51,143 bases of DNA, from assembly GCA_014190435.1 (NCBI GenBank), contig BJGJ01000007.1:1-51143 (forward strand), read 5' to 3'. The number at the start of each line of letters is the position of its first letter. Position 1 is the first letter of the stretch. Below the pieces are notes generated by a model that saw nothing but the letters and a program-made list of their open reading frames with translations, did no database searches and had not been told where the DNA came from. Source of the stretch: Methylocystaceae bacterium (lineage in GTDB: Bacteria > Pseudomonadota > Alphaproteobacteria > Rhizobiales > Beijerinckiaceae). Positions 16,360-26,263 of the stretch are shown in pieces. Both the position numbers and the translations under genes were made by a program.

Positions 16360-17328
16360 GTGACAGATGACATAAATTATCGGCCAAAATTCATTAGTGA
16401 AGAAAGACCTCGCCATCCAGAGAAAGCATTTCGTCCGGATCATGAGCCCATACCAAAACCTGACTGGCTGCGCGTAAAGGCTCCTGGTACACTGGGCTGG
16501 AACCAGACCCTGGAGTTGCTCACTCAGTATAAAATTACCACGGTCTGTCAGGAAGCCGCGTGTCCAAATATTGGTGAATGCTGGCAAAAGAAACATGCTA
16601 CTTTTCTCATCCTTGGGGATATTTGCACGCGCGCCTGCGCATTTTGTAATGTGGCGACTGGTCGACCTGAAGCTTTGGATAGAGAAGAGCCAGACCGCGT
16701 TGCCGCCGCTACAAAAGCGCTCGAGCTGACTCATGTCGTGATCACATCCGTTGATCGTGATGATCTTGATGATGGTGGGGCAGGGCATTTTGTCGCCACC
16801 ATAAAGGCAATACGATCCCAATGTCCGCAAACAACAATAGAAATTCTTACACCAGATTTTCTAAAAAAAACAGGCGCTTTGGAGCAACTGATAGAGGCTA
16901 AACCAGATGTTTTTAATCATAATATAGAAACAGTACCCTCTCTTTATCCGACGGTTCGACCGGGTGCGCGTTATTTTCATTCAGTCCGACTGTTGCAACG
17001 CGTTAAGGAGATGGCGCCCACTATGGTGACTAAATCTGGTCTTATGCTCGGACTTGGCGAAAATCGGCATGAAATTTTGCAGGTCATGGATGATTTGCGC
17101 TGCGCGCATGTAGATTTTTTAACATTAGGTCAATATTTGGCGCCTAGCCGAAAGCACCATCCAGTCGCCCGCTATCTTACCCCCGAGGAATTTTTTACAC
17201 TAAAACAACTCGCAGAAACGCGTGGGTTTAAACTGGTAGCGGCTTCGCCATTGACGCGCTCGTCATATCATGCTGCCCAAGATTTTGATAAATTGAAGCA
17301 AGATCAACAAAATTGCCTAAATCAATAG
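16360..17328 (+). CDS. lipA: Lipoyl synthase
   Basis: A 322-residue radical-SAM enzyme that inserts two sulfurs into octanoyl groups on lipoyl domains. Both clusters are visible: auxiliary-cluster cysteines 63, 68 and 74 ([12 protein letters not shown]) and the radical-SAM motif CTRACAFC with Cys89, Cys93 and Cys96; the C-terminal RSSYHA motif carries the serine ligand. The start is GTG 16360 with AAGG about 8 nt upstream. In many Rhizobiales lipA follows pdhABC-lpd; here it follows dnaE, and pdhABC lies about 30 kb away. The next gene (ratA-like) is the usual downstream partner. Confidence 0.97.
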   Translation: MTDDINYRPKFISEERPRHPEKAFRPDHEPIPKPDWLRVKAPGTLGWNQTLELLTQYKITTVCQEAACPNIGECWQKKHATFLILGDICTRACAFCNVATGRPEALDREEPDRVAAATKALELTHVVITSVDRDDLDDGGAGHFVATIKAIRSQCPQTTIEILTPDFLKKTGALEQLIEAKPDVFNHNIETVPSLYPTVRPGARYFHSVRLLQRVKEMAPTMVTKSGLMLGLGENRHEILQVMDDLRCAHVDFLTLGQYLAPSRKHHPVARYLTPEEFFTLKQLAETRGFKLVAASPLTRSSYHAAQDFDKLKQDQQNCLNQ

Positions 17329-17405
17329 TCTAAACAAGCTCTAGAGTTTACTTAACCGAGAACCTAAATATCATTGATCTCTAACCATATTCACAATACA
17401 AAAAA

Positions 17406-17882
17406 ATGAAGAGATTCCACACCAAGAAAATTATTCCCCATAGCCCATCCAATATGTTTCAATTGGTGAGCGATGTCGAAAATTATCCTAGCTTTGTTCC
17501 TCTTTGTGAGAAGATGCGGGTTATAAATCGACAAACAACTGCGCCTGGTATTGTTACGCTTGTCGCAGAGATGACTGTTGGCTTTAAGGCAGTTTGTGAA
17601 CGCTATTCAAGTAAAGTCGTCTGCGATGAAAGTAGATCTGAAATAAATGTCAGTGCGATAGACGGTCCGTTTCGGCGTCTTAATACATGTTGGCGATTTA
17701 CGGATGCAAGCGACGATGAGTCATCAATAAAACGCTGTCTTGTCGACTTTTCTATTGAATATGAGTTTAAAAGCCTAGCGCTTGGACTGATTATGGGCGC
17801 GATGTTTGATAAGGCCGTGCATAATTACACGGAAGCCTTTGCAAAACGCGCAGATATAATCTTTAGATCACAAAAGATTTAG
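17406..17882 (+). CDS. RatA/COQ10-type START-domain protein
   Basis: 158 residues forming a polyketide-cyclase/START domain of the Coq10/RatA family. Family marks are HSPSNMFQLVSDVENYPSFVPLCEKM at the N-terminus (only partly quoted: DVENYPSFVPLC at about 22-33), the central FKAVCERY and WRFTD strands, and the final helix GLIMGAMFDKAV. In alphaproteobacteria these proteins are thought to bind or deliver ubiquinone; the RatA name comes from a proposed ribosome-association toxin in E. coli. It follows lipA by 77 bp and its 3' end overlaps the convergent cinA-like gene by 4 bp. Confidence 0.85.
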   Translation: MKRFHTKKIIPHSPSNMFQLVSDVENYPSFVPLCEKMRVINRQTTAPGIVTLVAEMTVGFKAVCERYSSKVVCDESRSEINVSAIDGPFRRLNTCWRFTDASDDESSIKRCLVDFSIEYEFKSLALGLIMGAMFDKAVHNYTEAFAKRADIIFRSQKI

Positions 17883-18370
17883 TCAACAAGCAATGCGCAT
17901 AATAAATCTAACGCTTTTTTTGTCGCTTCCATGCGGATCATCTCACGAGAGTTCAGTCCAAATTTTTTCTCTAGAAAGTTAATGGGTTGGTTGCGTTTAA
18001 CATAACCAAAAAAAACAAGTCCTACAGGCTTTTCAATTGTGCCGCCGCCTGGCCCAGCAATCCCTGTAATCGATATAGCGCAATCAACTTGACTATTATT
18101 TAGGACGCCTAAAGCCATTTCACGCGCTGTTTGCGCGCTTACAGCGCCATATTTTTCTAGGGTTTCCTCAGAAACACCCAACATTTGTGATTTTGACTGA
18201 TTTGAGTAGGTAATAAACCCCCGTTCAAAGACAGATGACGCGCCAGGGATTTCAGTCAAACTAGCGGAAACCATGCCGCCAGTACAAGACTCAGCTGTCG
18301 CGAGGGTTAAATTCATCTTCTGGGCGCGTTTAATAATTTCCTGCGCTTTAGCGTAAAGCAATGATTTCAA
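17879..18370 (-). CDS. pncC: CinA C-terminal domain protein (nicotinamide-nucleotide amidase, PncC-type)
   Basis: 163 residues consisting only of the CinA C-terminal domain: TAESCTGGMVSASLTEIPGASSVF-type block (about 26-48), ITYSNQSK, the YGAVSAQTA segment and the ITGIAGPGGG loop (about 100-109). This domain hydrolyses NMN to nicotinate mononucleotide and ammonia in pyridine-nucleotide salvage. The N-terminal MoCF-like COG1058 domain of full CinA is absent, as is usual in this group. It lies last in the leftward set ispDF-arfB-pncC, 28 bp after arfB. Confidence 0.88.
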   Translation of the reverse strand: MKSLLYAKAQEIIKRAQKMNLTLATAESCTGGMVSASLTEIPGASSVFERGFITYSNQSKSQMLGVSEETLEKYGAVSAQTAREMALGVLNNSQVDCAISITGIAGPGGGTIEKPVGLVFFGYVKRNQPINFLEKKFGLNSREMIRMEATKKALDLLCALLVD

Positions 18371-18398
18371 AATCAGACCCTCAAGCCCGGTTTGTTTT

Positions 18399-18821
18399 TT
18401 ATTCCTGTGATGGCCGGCTGCGAAGATTTTTGACAGTACTACGTAATTTTTTTCCCTCTAAACGACGTAATTTAGCGCCATATGTCGGTTTTGTTTTGAT
18501 CCTTGGCGGAGACGGGGGCTCTGCTGCTTTGATAATGAGATTCTTAAGACGTTCTAGCGCATCCTCTCGATTACGTTGTTGTGTGCGATATCGCTGCGCC
18601 TCGATTAGTATTACCCCTTCTTTTGTAGCTTTTCGTCCTGCAAGTCTTAATAATTTTTGACTTATTTCAAATGACAAATTTTGACAGTCTTTGGCGTTAA
18701 ATCTCAAGCGAACGCAGGTTTCTACTTTTTGTACGTTTTGTCCGCCTGGACCTGAAGATCTGAGAAATTCATAGGAAATTTCAGCGTCATCAATAAAAAT
18801 ATTTCTTATGATATGGATCAC
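18399..18821 (-). CDS. arfB: Alternative ribosome-rescue peptidyl-tRNA hydrolase ArfB
   Basis: 140 residues, the length of ArfB/YaeJ. The catalytic GGQ is at 26-28 (SSGPGGQNVQK), and the C-terminal tail is strongly basic (KLRRLEGKKLRSTVKNLRSR), the part that enters the empty mRNA channel of stalled ribosomes. It lacks the codon-recognition domains of RF1 and RF2. It frees nascent chains on ribosomes lacking a stop codon. It is the middle gene of the leftward ispDF-arfB-pncC set, 39 bp downstream of ispDF. Confidence 0.9.
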   Translation of the reverse strand: MIHIIRNIFIDDAEISYEFLRSSGPGGQNVQKVETCVRLRFNAKDCQNLSFEISQKLLRLAGRKATKEGVILIEAQRYRTQQRNREDALERLKNLIIKAAEPPSPPRIKTKPTYGAKLRRLEGKKLRSTVKNLRSRPSQE

Positions 18822-18860
18822 TTCATCACCAATGATCCAGATTAAAAACTAGCGCATTCA

Positions 18861-20135
18861 TCAAGAGGGCAGTCGAATTGTTGCGATCGCTAATGCAGCG
18901 ATCCCTTCTTTACGACCAGTAAACCCAAGACCTTCCGTTGTTGTGGCTTTAATCGCAACTCTATCAACGTCAAGCGCCATAAGGGCGGCAAGGCTGTGTC
19001 GAATACGATCTCTATGTGGACCAATTTTAGGCGCTTCACAAATAATAGTTGCGTCTAGATGCGCAATCATGCCGCCTCTTTCTCTTATCCGCTGACAGGC
19101 GTGCTTCAGAAATATTCTAGACGCCGCTCCTTTCCAACGAGGATCGCTTGGCGGAAAGTGGGCTCCAATATCTCCTTCTGCGATTGCGCCCAACAGTGCG
19201 TCGGTTATCGCATGCATAAGCACGTCGGCGTCTGAGTGACCGGCCAGTTTAAATACATGCGCGATCTCTACGCCACCCAGCCACACCTGATCGCCAGGCT
19301 CAAAGGCATGGACATCATAACCTTGTCCGGTGCGAATATCTGGTAAATCTGCGTAGGTATGCTGCTTTATTATGTCCATAGCGCGATCAAAATCCTCTGG
19401 CGTTGTGAGTTTGAAATTTTTTGTATCCCCCAAGAAGAGATGCACGCTGTAACCAGCAAATTCTGCAATCATGGCATCATCTGTATACTCGCGAAGCCCA
19501 TCAGCAGCTTTCCGATGCGCCTCTAAAATCAACAAAAATTGAAAGGCTTGTGGCGTTTGCACGGCGCGTAAACAGTGACGGTCTGGCGTAGCGACAACCA
19601 TGAGCTGGTCATTAACTTGCTTGACTGTGTCGGTTAAGGCGACGCCTGGCGCGGCTGCGCCATATGTTTGCGCAGAAACGACCGCGCGCTCAACTATTGC
19701 CGGATCCACAAAGGGACGGGCCGCATCGTGTATAAGCACAACATCTGGGGGCGTCCGGTTCGCCAAAGCCTCTAATCCAAGCCTCACGCTTTCCTGTCGC
19801 GTGGCTCCGCCAAATACAGCAGGTTGCACCAGTGCGCGCGCCTGCGGCGTTAAATTCGTTAGGCATTCTTCGTAAAGTTCCTGATCATCGGCATGGATAA
19901 CTACCTGAATGATGGCCTTAGGCGCACACACGTGTAAGGCTGAAAGCGTATGCGAGAGAACAACGCGATTGCCCAAAAATCGATATTGTTTGGGTATGCC
20001 CTCGCCGGCGCGGGAACCGCGGCCCGCAGCAACAACTAAATAGGCGATGGTATTCTTTGGTCTGAGCTCGGGCGCTTTTTCAATCATTCTGGCTCTGTGT
20101 CGTTTTTCTCCGGTGTCGTCAAATTCTCGAGGCAT
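18861..20135 (-). CDS. ispDF: Bifunctional IspD/IspF isoprenoid enzyme
   Basis: 424 residues in two parts. Residues about 28-250 are IspD (MEP cytidylyltransferase): VVAAGRGSRAG, PKQY, and HDAARPFVDP. Residues about 262-424 are IspF (MECDP synthase): GQGYDVHAF with the zinc-binding Asp and His, AGHSDADVLMHAITDALLGA and DIGAHFPPSDPRW. Together they catalyse steps 3 and 5 of the methylerythritol-phosphate pathway; the fusion is typical of alphaproteobacteria. The start at 20135 has GGGA just upstream, though Met17 (20087) would remove a charged leader. It is divergent from dusB with only 47 bp between, so the promoters overlap. Confidence 0.96.
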   Translation of the reverse strand: MPREFDDTGEKRHRARMIEKAPELRPKNTIAYLVVAAGRGSRAGEGIPKQYRFLGNRVVLSHTLSALHVCAPKAIIQVVIHADDQELYEECLTNLTPQARALVQPAVFGGATRQESVRLGLEALANRTPPDVVLIHDAARPFVDPAIVERAVVSAQTYGAAAPGVALTDTVKQVNDQLMVVATPDRHCLRAVQTPQAFQFLLILEAHRKAADGLREYTDDAMIAEFAGYSVHLFLGDTKNFKLTTPEDFDRAMDIIKQHTYADLPDIRTGQGYDVHAFEPGDQVWLGGVEIAHVFKLAGHSDADVLMHAITDALLGAIAEGDIGAHFPPSDPRWKGAASRIFLKHACQRIRERGGMIAHLDATIICEAPKIGPHRDRIRHSLAALMALDVDRVAIKATTTEGLGFTGRKEGIAALAIATIRLPS

Positions 20136-20182
20136 TTTGTCCCATTGCCATAGAAAGAGGCATTGCTTATAAGACGGGCAAG

Positions 20183-21229
20183 ATGTTTGATGCCCAGAAA
20201 TTAGGCTCTCCTGTCGACCATAGACAGGTAAAGGTTGGCGAGGTCGCTCTCGATGGTCGTGCCTTCCTGGCCCCTATGGCTGGCGTCACGGACTTTACCA
20301 TGCGCGTAATTGCTGAGCGCCACGGCGCTAGTGTGACTGTGAGCGAGATGATTACGGGCAGGGGTATTTTACGCGGTGATAGAGAAACAACCCATCGGAT
20401 TCGCTCAGGTTATCGACGAGCGCGCTCAGCCCCTCGCGCCATTCAAATCGCCGCTAGAGATGTGCGCGACATCGAAATTGCCTCCCGGCATGCCGAAGCG
20501 AGCGGAGCTGACTGGGTCGATATAAATATGGGTTGCCCCTGCAAGCGCGTAACGGGTGGAATGGCTGGAGCTGCTCTGATGCGCGATTTGGATCAAGCAA
20601 CTTCTTTGATTGTCTCTGCGCGCCGCGCTGTAAAAATTCCCATCACCCTCAAAATGCGCCTGGGATGGGACGCCAGTTCCATTAACGCGCCTGAATTAGC
20701 GCGCCGCGCGGAAGGCGAGGGTGTCGCACTGATTACGGTTCATGGTCGCACGCGACAGCAATTTTACTCAGGTCAGGCGGATTGGCAGGCTATTGAACAG
20801 GTTAAATCTGTCGTGCGCATCCCTGTAGTGGCTAATGGCGACTGTGCGTCAATTGAAGATGCGCGCGCAATGTTAAACGCGTCAGGCGCAGACGCAGTTA
20901 TGATTGGCCGCGCAGCAATTGGCCGTCCCTGGCTTGTTGGCGATATTGCTCATTTTTTAACAACCGGAACACAGCGAGAAAGTCCAGCTATTAAAATACG
21001 CGGCGCCATCGTCAAGGAACATCTTCATGGACTTATTTCACTGATGGGCGAAGCGGGTCTGCGACATGCGCGTAAGCATCTCGCTGCATATGTGGAGCAT
21101 AGCTTTGACGCGGCAGATCACGTGATTTGCAAATTAAAACAGCAACTCTTAACCACCTCATCCATGAATGAGGCTTATGATTTAATTGATCAGATTTTTT
21201 TAAGTGATTACGCTGAGGTTGCAGCATGA
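20183..21229 (+). CDS. dusB: tRNA-dihydrouridine synthase (NifR3)
   Basis: 348 residues with an FMN-binding TIM barrel: [12 protein letters not shown] at 30-41, the catalytic cysteine region [19 protein letters not shown] (Cys118 and Cys120), [12 protein letters not shown], and [11 protein letters not shown]. It reduces uridine in the tRNA D-loop. Its stop overlaps the ntrB start by 4 bp (ATGA), so the two are translationally coupled; the dusB-ntrB-ntrC order is the old nifR3-ntrBC operon of alphaproteobacteria. Confidence 0.96.
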   Translation: MFDAQKLGSPVDHRQVKVGEVALDGRAFLAPMAGVTDFTMRVIAERHGASVTVSEMITGRGILRGDRETTHRIRSGYRRARSAPRAIQIAARDVRDIEIASRHAEASGADWVDINMGCPCKRVTGGMAGAALMRDLDQATSLIVSARRAVKIPITLKMRLGWDASSINAPELARRAEGEGVALITVHGRTRQQFYSGQADWQAIEQVKSVVRIPVVANGDCASIEDARAMLNASGADAVMIGRAAIGRPWLVGDIAHFLTTGTQRESPAIKIRGAIVKEHLHGLISLMGEAGLRHARKHLAAYVEHSFDAADHVICKLKQQLLTTSSMNEAYDLIDQIFLSDYAEVAA

Positions 21230-22404
21230 CCATTCAACCAAACGCACCCAATGCAAATAAAAACCAAAATCAAAACACAATTGATATTACACAGTCTCGA
21301 TTACTGGCAGGTATTTTTGAGTCTCTCCCAACAGCCTTAATTACCGTTACTCTTGAGGGGTATATTGCAGACGCGAATGCGGCGGCTGAGGCTTTTTTTG
21401 AATTGGGTAGACAACTCCTTATTGGTCAAAAAATTGATCGCTTGTTGCCCTTTGGGTCCCCACTGATCACGCTTATTGAACAAGTTCATGCCCGAGGCGC
21501 GCCGATCAATGAATATAAAATTGAGATTGGACGTCCCGGCCAAGATCTAGAACGTCGCTTCGATGTTCATTGCGCCCCTCTGCCAGATTTGGATGGCCGG
21601 GTAATCGTGATGCTGCAGGAACGAACCATTGCTGACAAAATTGATCGCCAGCTCAATCATCGAAATGCCGTTCGGTCAGTTTCTGGAATGGCCTCAATGC
21701 TCGCCCATGAAATAAAAAACCCTCTTTCCGGCATTCGCGGCGCGGCGCAATTGTTAGAAACAGGCCTCAATGACTCTGACAGAGCCCTAACCCGGCTGAT
21801 TTGCGAAGAAACAGATCGCATTGTGCGTCTGGTCGACCGCATGGAAGTCTTTTCAGACGCGCGGCCGCTGAAACGAGAACAAGTCAACATACATTCTGTT
21901 TTAGATCACGTTAAACAGATCGCCAAAAGCGGATTTGCGCGCCATTTACGTTTTACCGAGGACTATGACCCGTCCTTGCCGCCTTTATATGCAAACCGCG
22001 ATCTCCTCATTCAAGCATTCCTCAATCTCGTAAAAAATGCTGCAGAGTCCATCGGTGACTCTGTCGATGGCGAGATTACCTTGAAGACGGCGTTTCGGCC
22101 TGGCGTGAGCTTCAGAACATTTGGCGAAAAAAACCCGGTGGGCCTACCTTTAGAATTAAGCGTAAAGGACAATGGACCCGGCATATCTCAGGACATAGCG
22201 GCTAATCTTTTTGAACCATTCATTACAACAAAGGCTTCTGGAACTGGCCTCGGTCTTGCACTGGTAGCCAAGATTATCAACGACCATGGCGGCGTGATTG
22301 AATGCGACTCAGTGATGCGCAGAACGGTATTTAGAATATTAATGCCCATGTATCGCCCGGAGCCTGTAGGGTCTGACCTTTCACCGTCCAAGAACAATCA
22401 ATGA
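21226..22404 (+). CDS. ntrB: Nitrogen regulation sensor kinase NtrB
   Basis: 392 residues and no membrane segment, as expected for cytoplasmic NtrB. A PAS domain (about 25-130) precedes the dimerisation/phosphoacceptor helix with His161 in [19 protein letters not shown] and the ATPase domain: N-box [10 protein letters not shown]1 DNGPGI, F-box FEPFITTK and G2 GTGLGLALV. It phosphorylates or dephosphorylates NtrC according to PII state. It is coupled to dusB upstream and 31 bp from ntrC downstream. Confidence 0.95.
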   Translation: MTIQPNAPNANKNQNQNTIDITQSRLLAGIFESLPTALITVTLEGYIADANAAAEAFFELGRQLLIGQKIDRLLPFGSPLITLIEQVHARGAPINEYKIEIGRPGQDLERRFDVHCAPLPDLDGRVIVMLQERTIADKIDRQLNHRNAVRSVSGMASMLAHEIKNPLSGIRGAAQLLETGLNDSDRALTRLICEETDRIVRLVDRMEVFSDARPLKREQVNIHSVLDHVKQIAKSGFARHLRFTEDYDPSLPPLYANRDLLIQAFLNLVKNAAESIGDSVDGEITLKTAFRPGVSFRTFGEKNPVGLPLELSVKDNGPGISQDIAANLFEPFITTKASGTGLGLALVAKIINDHGGVIECDSVMRRTVFRILMPMYRPEPVGSDLSPSKNNQ

Positions 22405-22435
22405 TCACTCTTTTTGAGCCTGGGAGTTCGTATTT

Positions 22436-23908
22436 ATGAATCGTGGGGAAATACTTGTTGCAGATGACGACGCAGCCATCCGCACCGTTGTTGCCCAGGC
22501 ACTCTCGCGCGCAGGTTATGAAGTACGCACTACGGGAACGGCGGCGACGCTTTGGCGCTGGGTTCAGGCTGGGGAAGGGGACTTGGTCGTTACAGACGTC
22601 GTCATGCCTGACGAAAATGCCTTTGAATTACTCCCTAGGATCAAAAAACTCAGACCTGAATTGCCAATCATTGTGATGAGTGCGCAAAATACTTTTATGA
22701 CCGCCATCCGCGCCTCAGAGCGCGGAGCTTATGATTATTTGCCAAAACCCTTCGATTTGAAAGAATTTGTAAGCATCGTCGGGCGCGCTATGGCGGAGCC
22801 ACGCAAATCGTCAAAGAATGATGAGCAAGAAGAATTAGAGGGGATGCCCTTAGTGGGCCGCTCTCCTGCGATGCAGGAAATCTACCGCTCCCTCGCCCGC
22901 TTAATGCAGACCGACCTCACCGTGATGATTAATGGAGAGTCTGGCACAGGCAAGGAACTCGTTGCGCGCGCGCTTCATGATTATGGCAAACGTAAAAAAG
23001 GGCCGTTCGTTGCCGTTAATATGGCGGCGATACCGCGCGATTTGATCGAAAGTGAGCTTTTTGGCCACGAAAAAGGATCTTTTACTGGCGCAAGCCAGCG
23101 CTCAGCAGGGCGATTTGAGCAAGCCGAAGGCGGTACGCTTTTCTTAGATGAAATAGGCGATATGCCTATGGAAGCCCAAACCCGGCTCCTGCGCGTATTA
23201 CAACAAGGCGAATATACAACAGTTGGCGGACGCACGCCGATCAAAACAAATGTGCGTATCATTGCCGCAACGAATAAAGATTTACGGATTTTAATTCAGC
23301 AAGGATTATTTCGCGAAGATCTCTACTTCCGTCTCAACGTTGTTCCCTTAAGACTTCCGCCTCTTCGCGAGCGTACAGAAGATATTCCAGATCTGGTCAA
23401 CCACTTCTTTAAAGCTGTGGTGAATGAGGGCTTACCTCAAAAATATATTGATCAATCCGCTCTCGAACGGATGAAAAAATACCGTTGGCCTGGCAATATC
23501 CGCGAACTGGAAAATCTCATCCGTCGTCTAGCCGCGCTCCATCCGCAAGAAATGATTTCGGACTCACTTGTTGAAACTGAACTCAACCAGGAATTCTATC
23601 AACCCGCGCCAGAGATAAGTGGTCAATCGTCAGGGGCCAGTTTTAACGAAGGCGATCACGGTCAAACCTTGTCGACATCAGTCGAGCGGCATCTCACCAA
23701 GCTCTTTCGTGATTGCGGAGAACAATTACCGCCGCCAGGTCTTTACCATCGAATCTTGCGAGAAATCGAAATACCGCTAATTACCGCTGCATTAGCCGCA
23801 ACGCGTGGCAACCAAATTAAAGCCGCTGAATTGCTGGGCCTTAACCGCAATACGCTGCGAAAAAAAGTCAATGATTTAGATATACGCTTAATGCGCTTGC
23901 CACGTTAA
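22436..23908 (+). CDS. ntrC: Nitrogen regulation sigma-54 activator NtrC
   Basis: 490 residues. The receiver domain (1-120) has the phosphoacceptor Asp54 in VVTDVVMP and Lys104 in LPKPF; the AAA+ domain has Walker A GESGTGKE at 167-174, the sigma-54 contact loop as GSFTGA at 214-219 (Ser in place of the usual Ala), and Walker B TLFLDE at 234-239; the Fis-type helix-turn-helix is at the C-terminus ([19 protein letters not shown]). It activates nitrogen-scavenging genes. GGGAG lies about 11 nt before the ATG. Confidence 0.96.
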   Translation: MNRGEILVADDDAAIRTVVAQALSRAGYEVRTTGTAATLWRWVQAGEGDLVVTDVVMPDENAFELLPRIKKLRPELPIIVMSAQNTFMTAIRASERGAYDYLPKPFDLKEFVSIVGRAMAEPRKSSKNDEQEELEGMPLVGRSPAMQEIYRSLARLMQTDLTVMINGESGTGKELVARALHDYGKRKKGPFVAVNMAAIPRDLIESELFGHEKGSFTGASQRSAGRFEQAEGGTLFLDEIGDMPMEAQTRLLRVLQQGEYTTVGGRTPIKTNVRIIAATNKDLRILIQQGLFREDLYFRLNVVPLRLPPLRERTEDIPDLVNHFFKAVVNEGLPQKYIDQSALERMKKYRWPGNIRELENLIRRLAALHPQEMISDSLVETELNQEFYQPAPEISGQSSGASFNEGDHGQTLSTSVERHLTKLFRDCGEQLPPPGLYHRILREIEIPLITAALAATRGNQIKAAELLGLNRNTLRKKVNDLDIRLMRLPR

Positions 23909-23942
23909 GAAAGGCGTCCCTCCAGGGCGCATACATCTCACC

Positions 23943-23984
23943 AGGCCGAGGAATCGGTAATTGCCACCCCCTCCGGCTCGGCCT
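23943..23984 (+). repeat. Inverted repeat between ntrC and ntrY
   Basis: AGGCCGAG (23943-23950) and CTCGGCCT (23977-23984) are perfect 8-bp inverted arms, 26 bp apart, ending 11 bp before the ntrY start. A shorter G+C-rich hairpin (GCG-CCC with GGG-CGC) precedes it near 23914-23931. Together they could attenuate or process the transcript between ntrBC and ntrYX; no U-tract is present. Confidence 0.4.
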
Positions 23985-23995
23985 ATAGACAAATC

Positions 23996-26263
23996 ATGGC
24001 ATTAACCGAGAATGCATCGGCCAAGGAACCGAGCGCGGCGGCCGCACGCGCATGGATCGGTCCGCTCATAGCGGTCGGAGCAGCTGCCTGCGCCCTAGCT
24101 ACATTTTTACTTGTCTCAAAATTTGGAAAAACATCGCCAACCGACGGGCGCATGATCGCTTTATTTGTCGGCAATGGCGCCTTAGTGACCATTCTACTAG
24201 TCATGGTTATCATTAAAGCCTTTCGGCTTTATCGAGTCTGGCGCCAGGGAGAGTCAGCCGCTCGCCTGCACGTTCGCATTGTTGGCATTTTTGCTGTCAT
24301 TACGCTTGTGCCAGCTGTTTTACTCGCCATTGCCGGGTCTATGACTTTGGAACGCGCCCTGAATCCCACATTCATGTCAAGCGTGGGATTATTTGTTCAT
24401 AATACCGCTAAGGCGGCAGAGGCTTTTCAATCCAGCCAATGCCAAGCGCTCTTGCAAGAGGCTCAGTTAACCGCCTCGGATCTCGATCGCGCCCGAATGC
24501 TTTTTACCTCCGACCGGACTTATTTCCATCAAGTGTTTGCAACACGGGCTTATTTTCTGGGTTTCTCTGTTGCTGCGTTAGTTAAGTCTAATGGAGAAAT
24601 CGTCGATCGCGTTGATGTTGCAGAAAATGCTTCCGCAATTGTTATTGCGCCGCCCAAGTCTGAATTTGATAACGCTAGAAGCGGCGAACCGCTTTGTTTG
24701 ATGATTGATGATGGCAAAAGCTTTGTCGCCTTACGATCTCTCAGCGCCTTCACAGATACATTCCTTTATGTAACGCGCCCAATTGATCCTTTTGCTATTG
24801 AGTTTCCTAAAGAGACTCAAAATCTGATCAATAAATACGAAGCATTTGACGCTTTTCGTTCAGCCGTGCAACGCGCATTTGTTTTAATGTATGCATTGCT
24901 CACGACAATCATGCTGCTTTCATCAATTTGGTTTGGGTTAGACTTCGCTGATAGATTAATGTCGCCAATTCGCACGCTTATTGCGGCGACAGATGAGGTC
25001 TCAGCTGGTAATTTTGATGTGCAGGTCAAGGTAGATCGCTCTCATGGCGAATTGGCTCGACTTGGAGATGTATTTAATAAAATGACCGCAGAATTGGATT
25101 CGCGGCAAAGTCGATTGATTGAAGCCAATCGGATCAACGACGAACGCCGTGAATTTACCGAAGCTGTTTTAGCTGGCGTGCCGGCTGCTGTCATTGGCGT
25201 TGACTCGGATAATCATGTTACCGTTATTAATCGCTCTGCTGAGGAATTGTCTTTGACCGAGGCTCAAGGCCAAGCCACGGTCGGGGCGGCTATTCGTGAT
25301 GCGATCCCTGAGGTTGAACAAATTTTACTTGACGCTGCTGAGGTATTCCCTCGATCCGTTCAAAGCCAAATCACTTTAAAGCGCGGCATATCTGAACACA
25401 CATTCAATATTCGCGTTACCTCCGCGCATGCCGAAGGCGAACAGAAAAATTTCGTTGTTACTTTGGATGATATTACGGATCTGATCACGGCGCAGCGCAC
25501 TTCCGCCTGGGCGGATGTCGCCCGGCGTATCGCCCATGAGATCAAAAATCCGCTCACGCCAATTCAACTTTCTGCAGAACGCCTTAAACGCAAATATGGC
25601 CGATTAATTACGCAAGATAGAGATATTTTTGATCAATGCACCGACACCATCGTTCGTCAGGTTGATGATATCAAACGTATGGTTGATGAATTCTCTTCCT
25701 TCGCACGCATGCCCAAAGCAAAACCGGAACGAGACGATCTAAATGCCTGCATACGCCAAGTGATCTTCCTCATGCGCGTTGGTAATGCGGACATTGAAAT
25801 TGTCGAAAACCTCCCGACAACGCCGACCTTTGCTCATTTTGATCGCCGCCTGCTGTCGCAAGCGCTGACCAATCTGATTAAAAACGCCATTGAGGGTATC
25901 GCCGCCAGGGAAGAGGGCGCTAATGAAGAATCCGGACGCGTTGACGTAACAGTTGCAGTTCATGACGAGTGGGCGGAAGTTGATATAATTGACAATGGCA
26001 AAGGTTTTCCGGCTATGAACCGACAACGTTTGCTCGAACCTTATATGACAACTAGATCTGAAGGCACTGGCCTTGGCTTGCCAATTGTCGCTAAAATCAT
26101 CGAAGATCATGGCGGACGGCTGGAATTGCTCGATGCGTCAAGCGGGAAGGGTGCCTGTGTGAGGATGACCCTCCCACTGGCTCCCGAAGAAAAGAAGACT
26201 GATGCGTCGCTGGATGTTGCGGCTACAGATAATGAGAAGATGATCAAAAGGGGCGAGGCGTAA
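23996..26263 (+). CDS. ntrY: Membrane sensor kinase NtrY
   Basis: 755 residues. The N-terminus has three hydrophobic segments (about 17-40, 51-72 and 88-112), then an extracytoplasmic region to about 290, a fourth segment (about 293-320), a HAMP linker, a PAS domain (about 385-490) and a kinase core with the phosphoacceptor His in [17 protein letters not shown] (about 513), N-box LTNLIKNAIEG, DNGKGF and GTGLGLPIV. NtrY partners NtrX in nitrogen and redox control. The ATG at 23996 lacks a clear Shine-Dalgarno site. Its stop overlaps the ntrX start (TAATG). Confidence 0.95.
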   Translation: MALTENASAKEPSAAAARAWIGPLIAVGAAACALATFLLVSKFGKTSPTDGRMIALFVGNGALVTILLVMVIIKAFRLYRVWRQGESAARLHVRIVGIFAVITLVPAVLLAIAGSMTLERALNPTFMSSVGLFVHNTAKAAEAFQSSQCQALLQEAQLTASDLDRARMLFTSDRTYFHQVFATRAYFLGFSVAALVKSNGEIVDRVDVAENASAIVIAPPKSEFDNARSGEPLCLMIDDGKSFVALRSLSAFTDTFLYVTRPIDPFAIEFPKETQNLINKYEAFDAFRSAVQRAFVLMYALLTTIMLLSSIWFGLDFADRLMSPIRTLIAATDEVSAGNFDVQVKVDRSHGELARLGDVFNKMTAELDSRQSRLIEANRINDERREFTEAVLAGVPAAVIGVDSDNHVTVINRSAEELSLTEAQGQATVGAAIRDAIPEVEQILLDAAEVFPRSVQSQITLKRGISEHTFNIRVTSAHAEGEQKNFVVTLDDITDLITAQRTSAWADVARRIAHEIKNPLTPIQLSAERLKRKYGRLITQDRDIFDQCTDTIVRQVDDIKRMVDEFSSFARMPKAKPERDDLNACIRQVIFLMRVGNADIEIVENLPTTPTFAHFDRRLLSQALTNLIKNAIEGIAAREEGANEESGRVDVTVAVHDEWAEVDIIDNGKGFPAMNRQRLLEPYMTTRSEGTGLGLPIVAKIIEDHGGRLELLDASSGKGACVRMTLPLAPEEKKTDASLDVAATDNEKMIKRGEA

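Noticed and set aside
16291-16830. A 179-codon minus-strand frame over lipA
   Set aside because: It lies antisense to the 5' part of lipA, whose Fe-S motifs are unmistakable, and has no protein family character.
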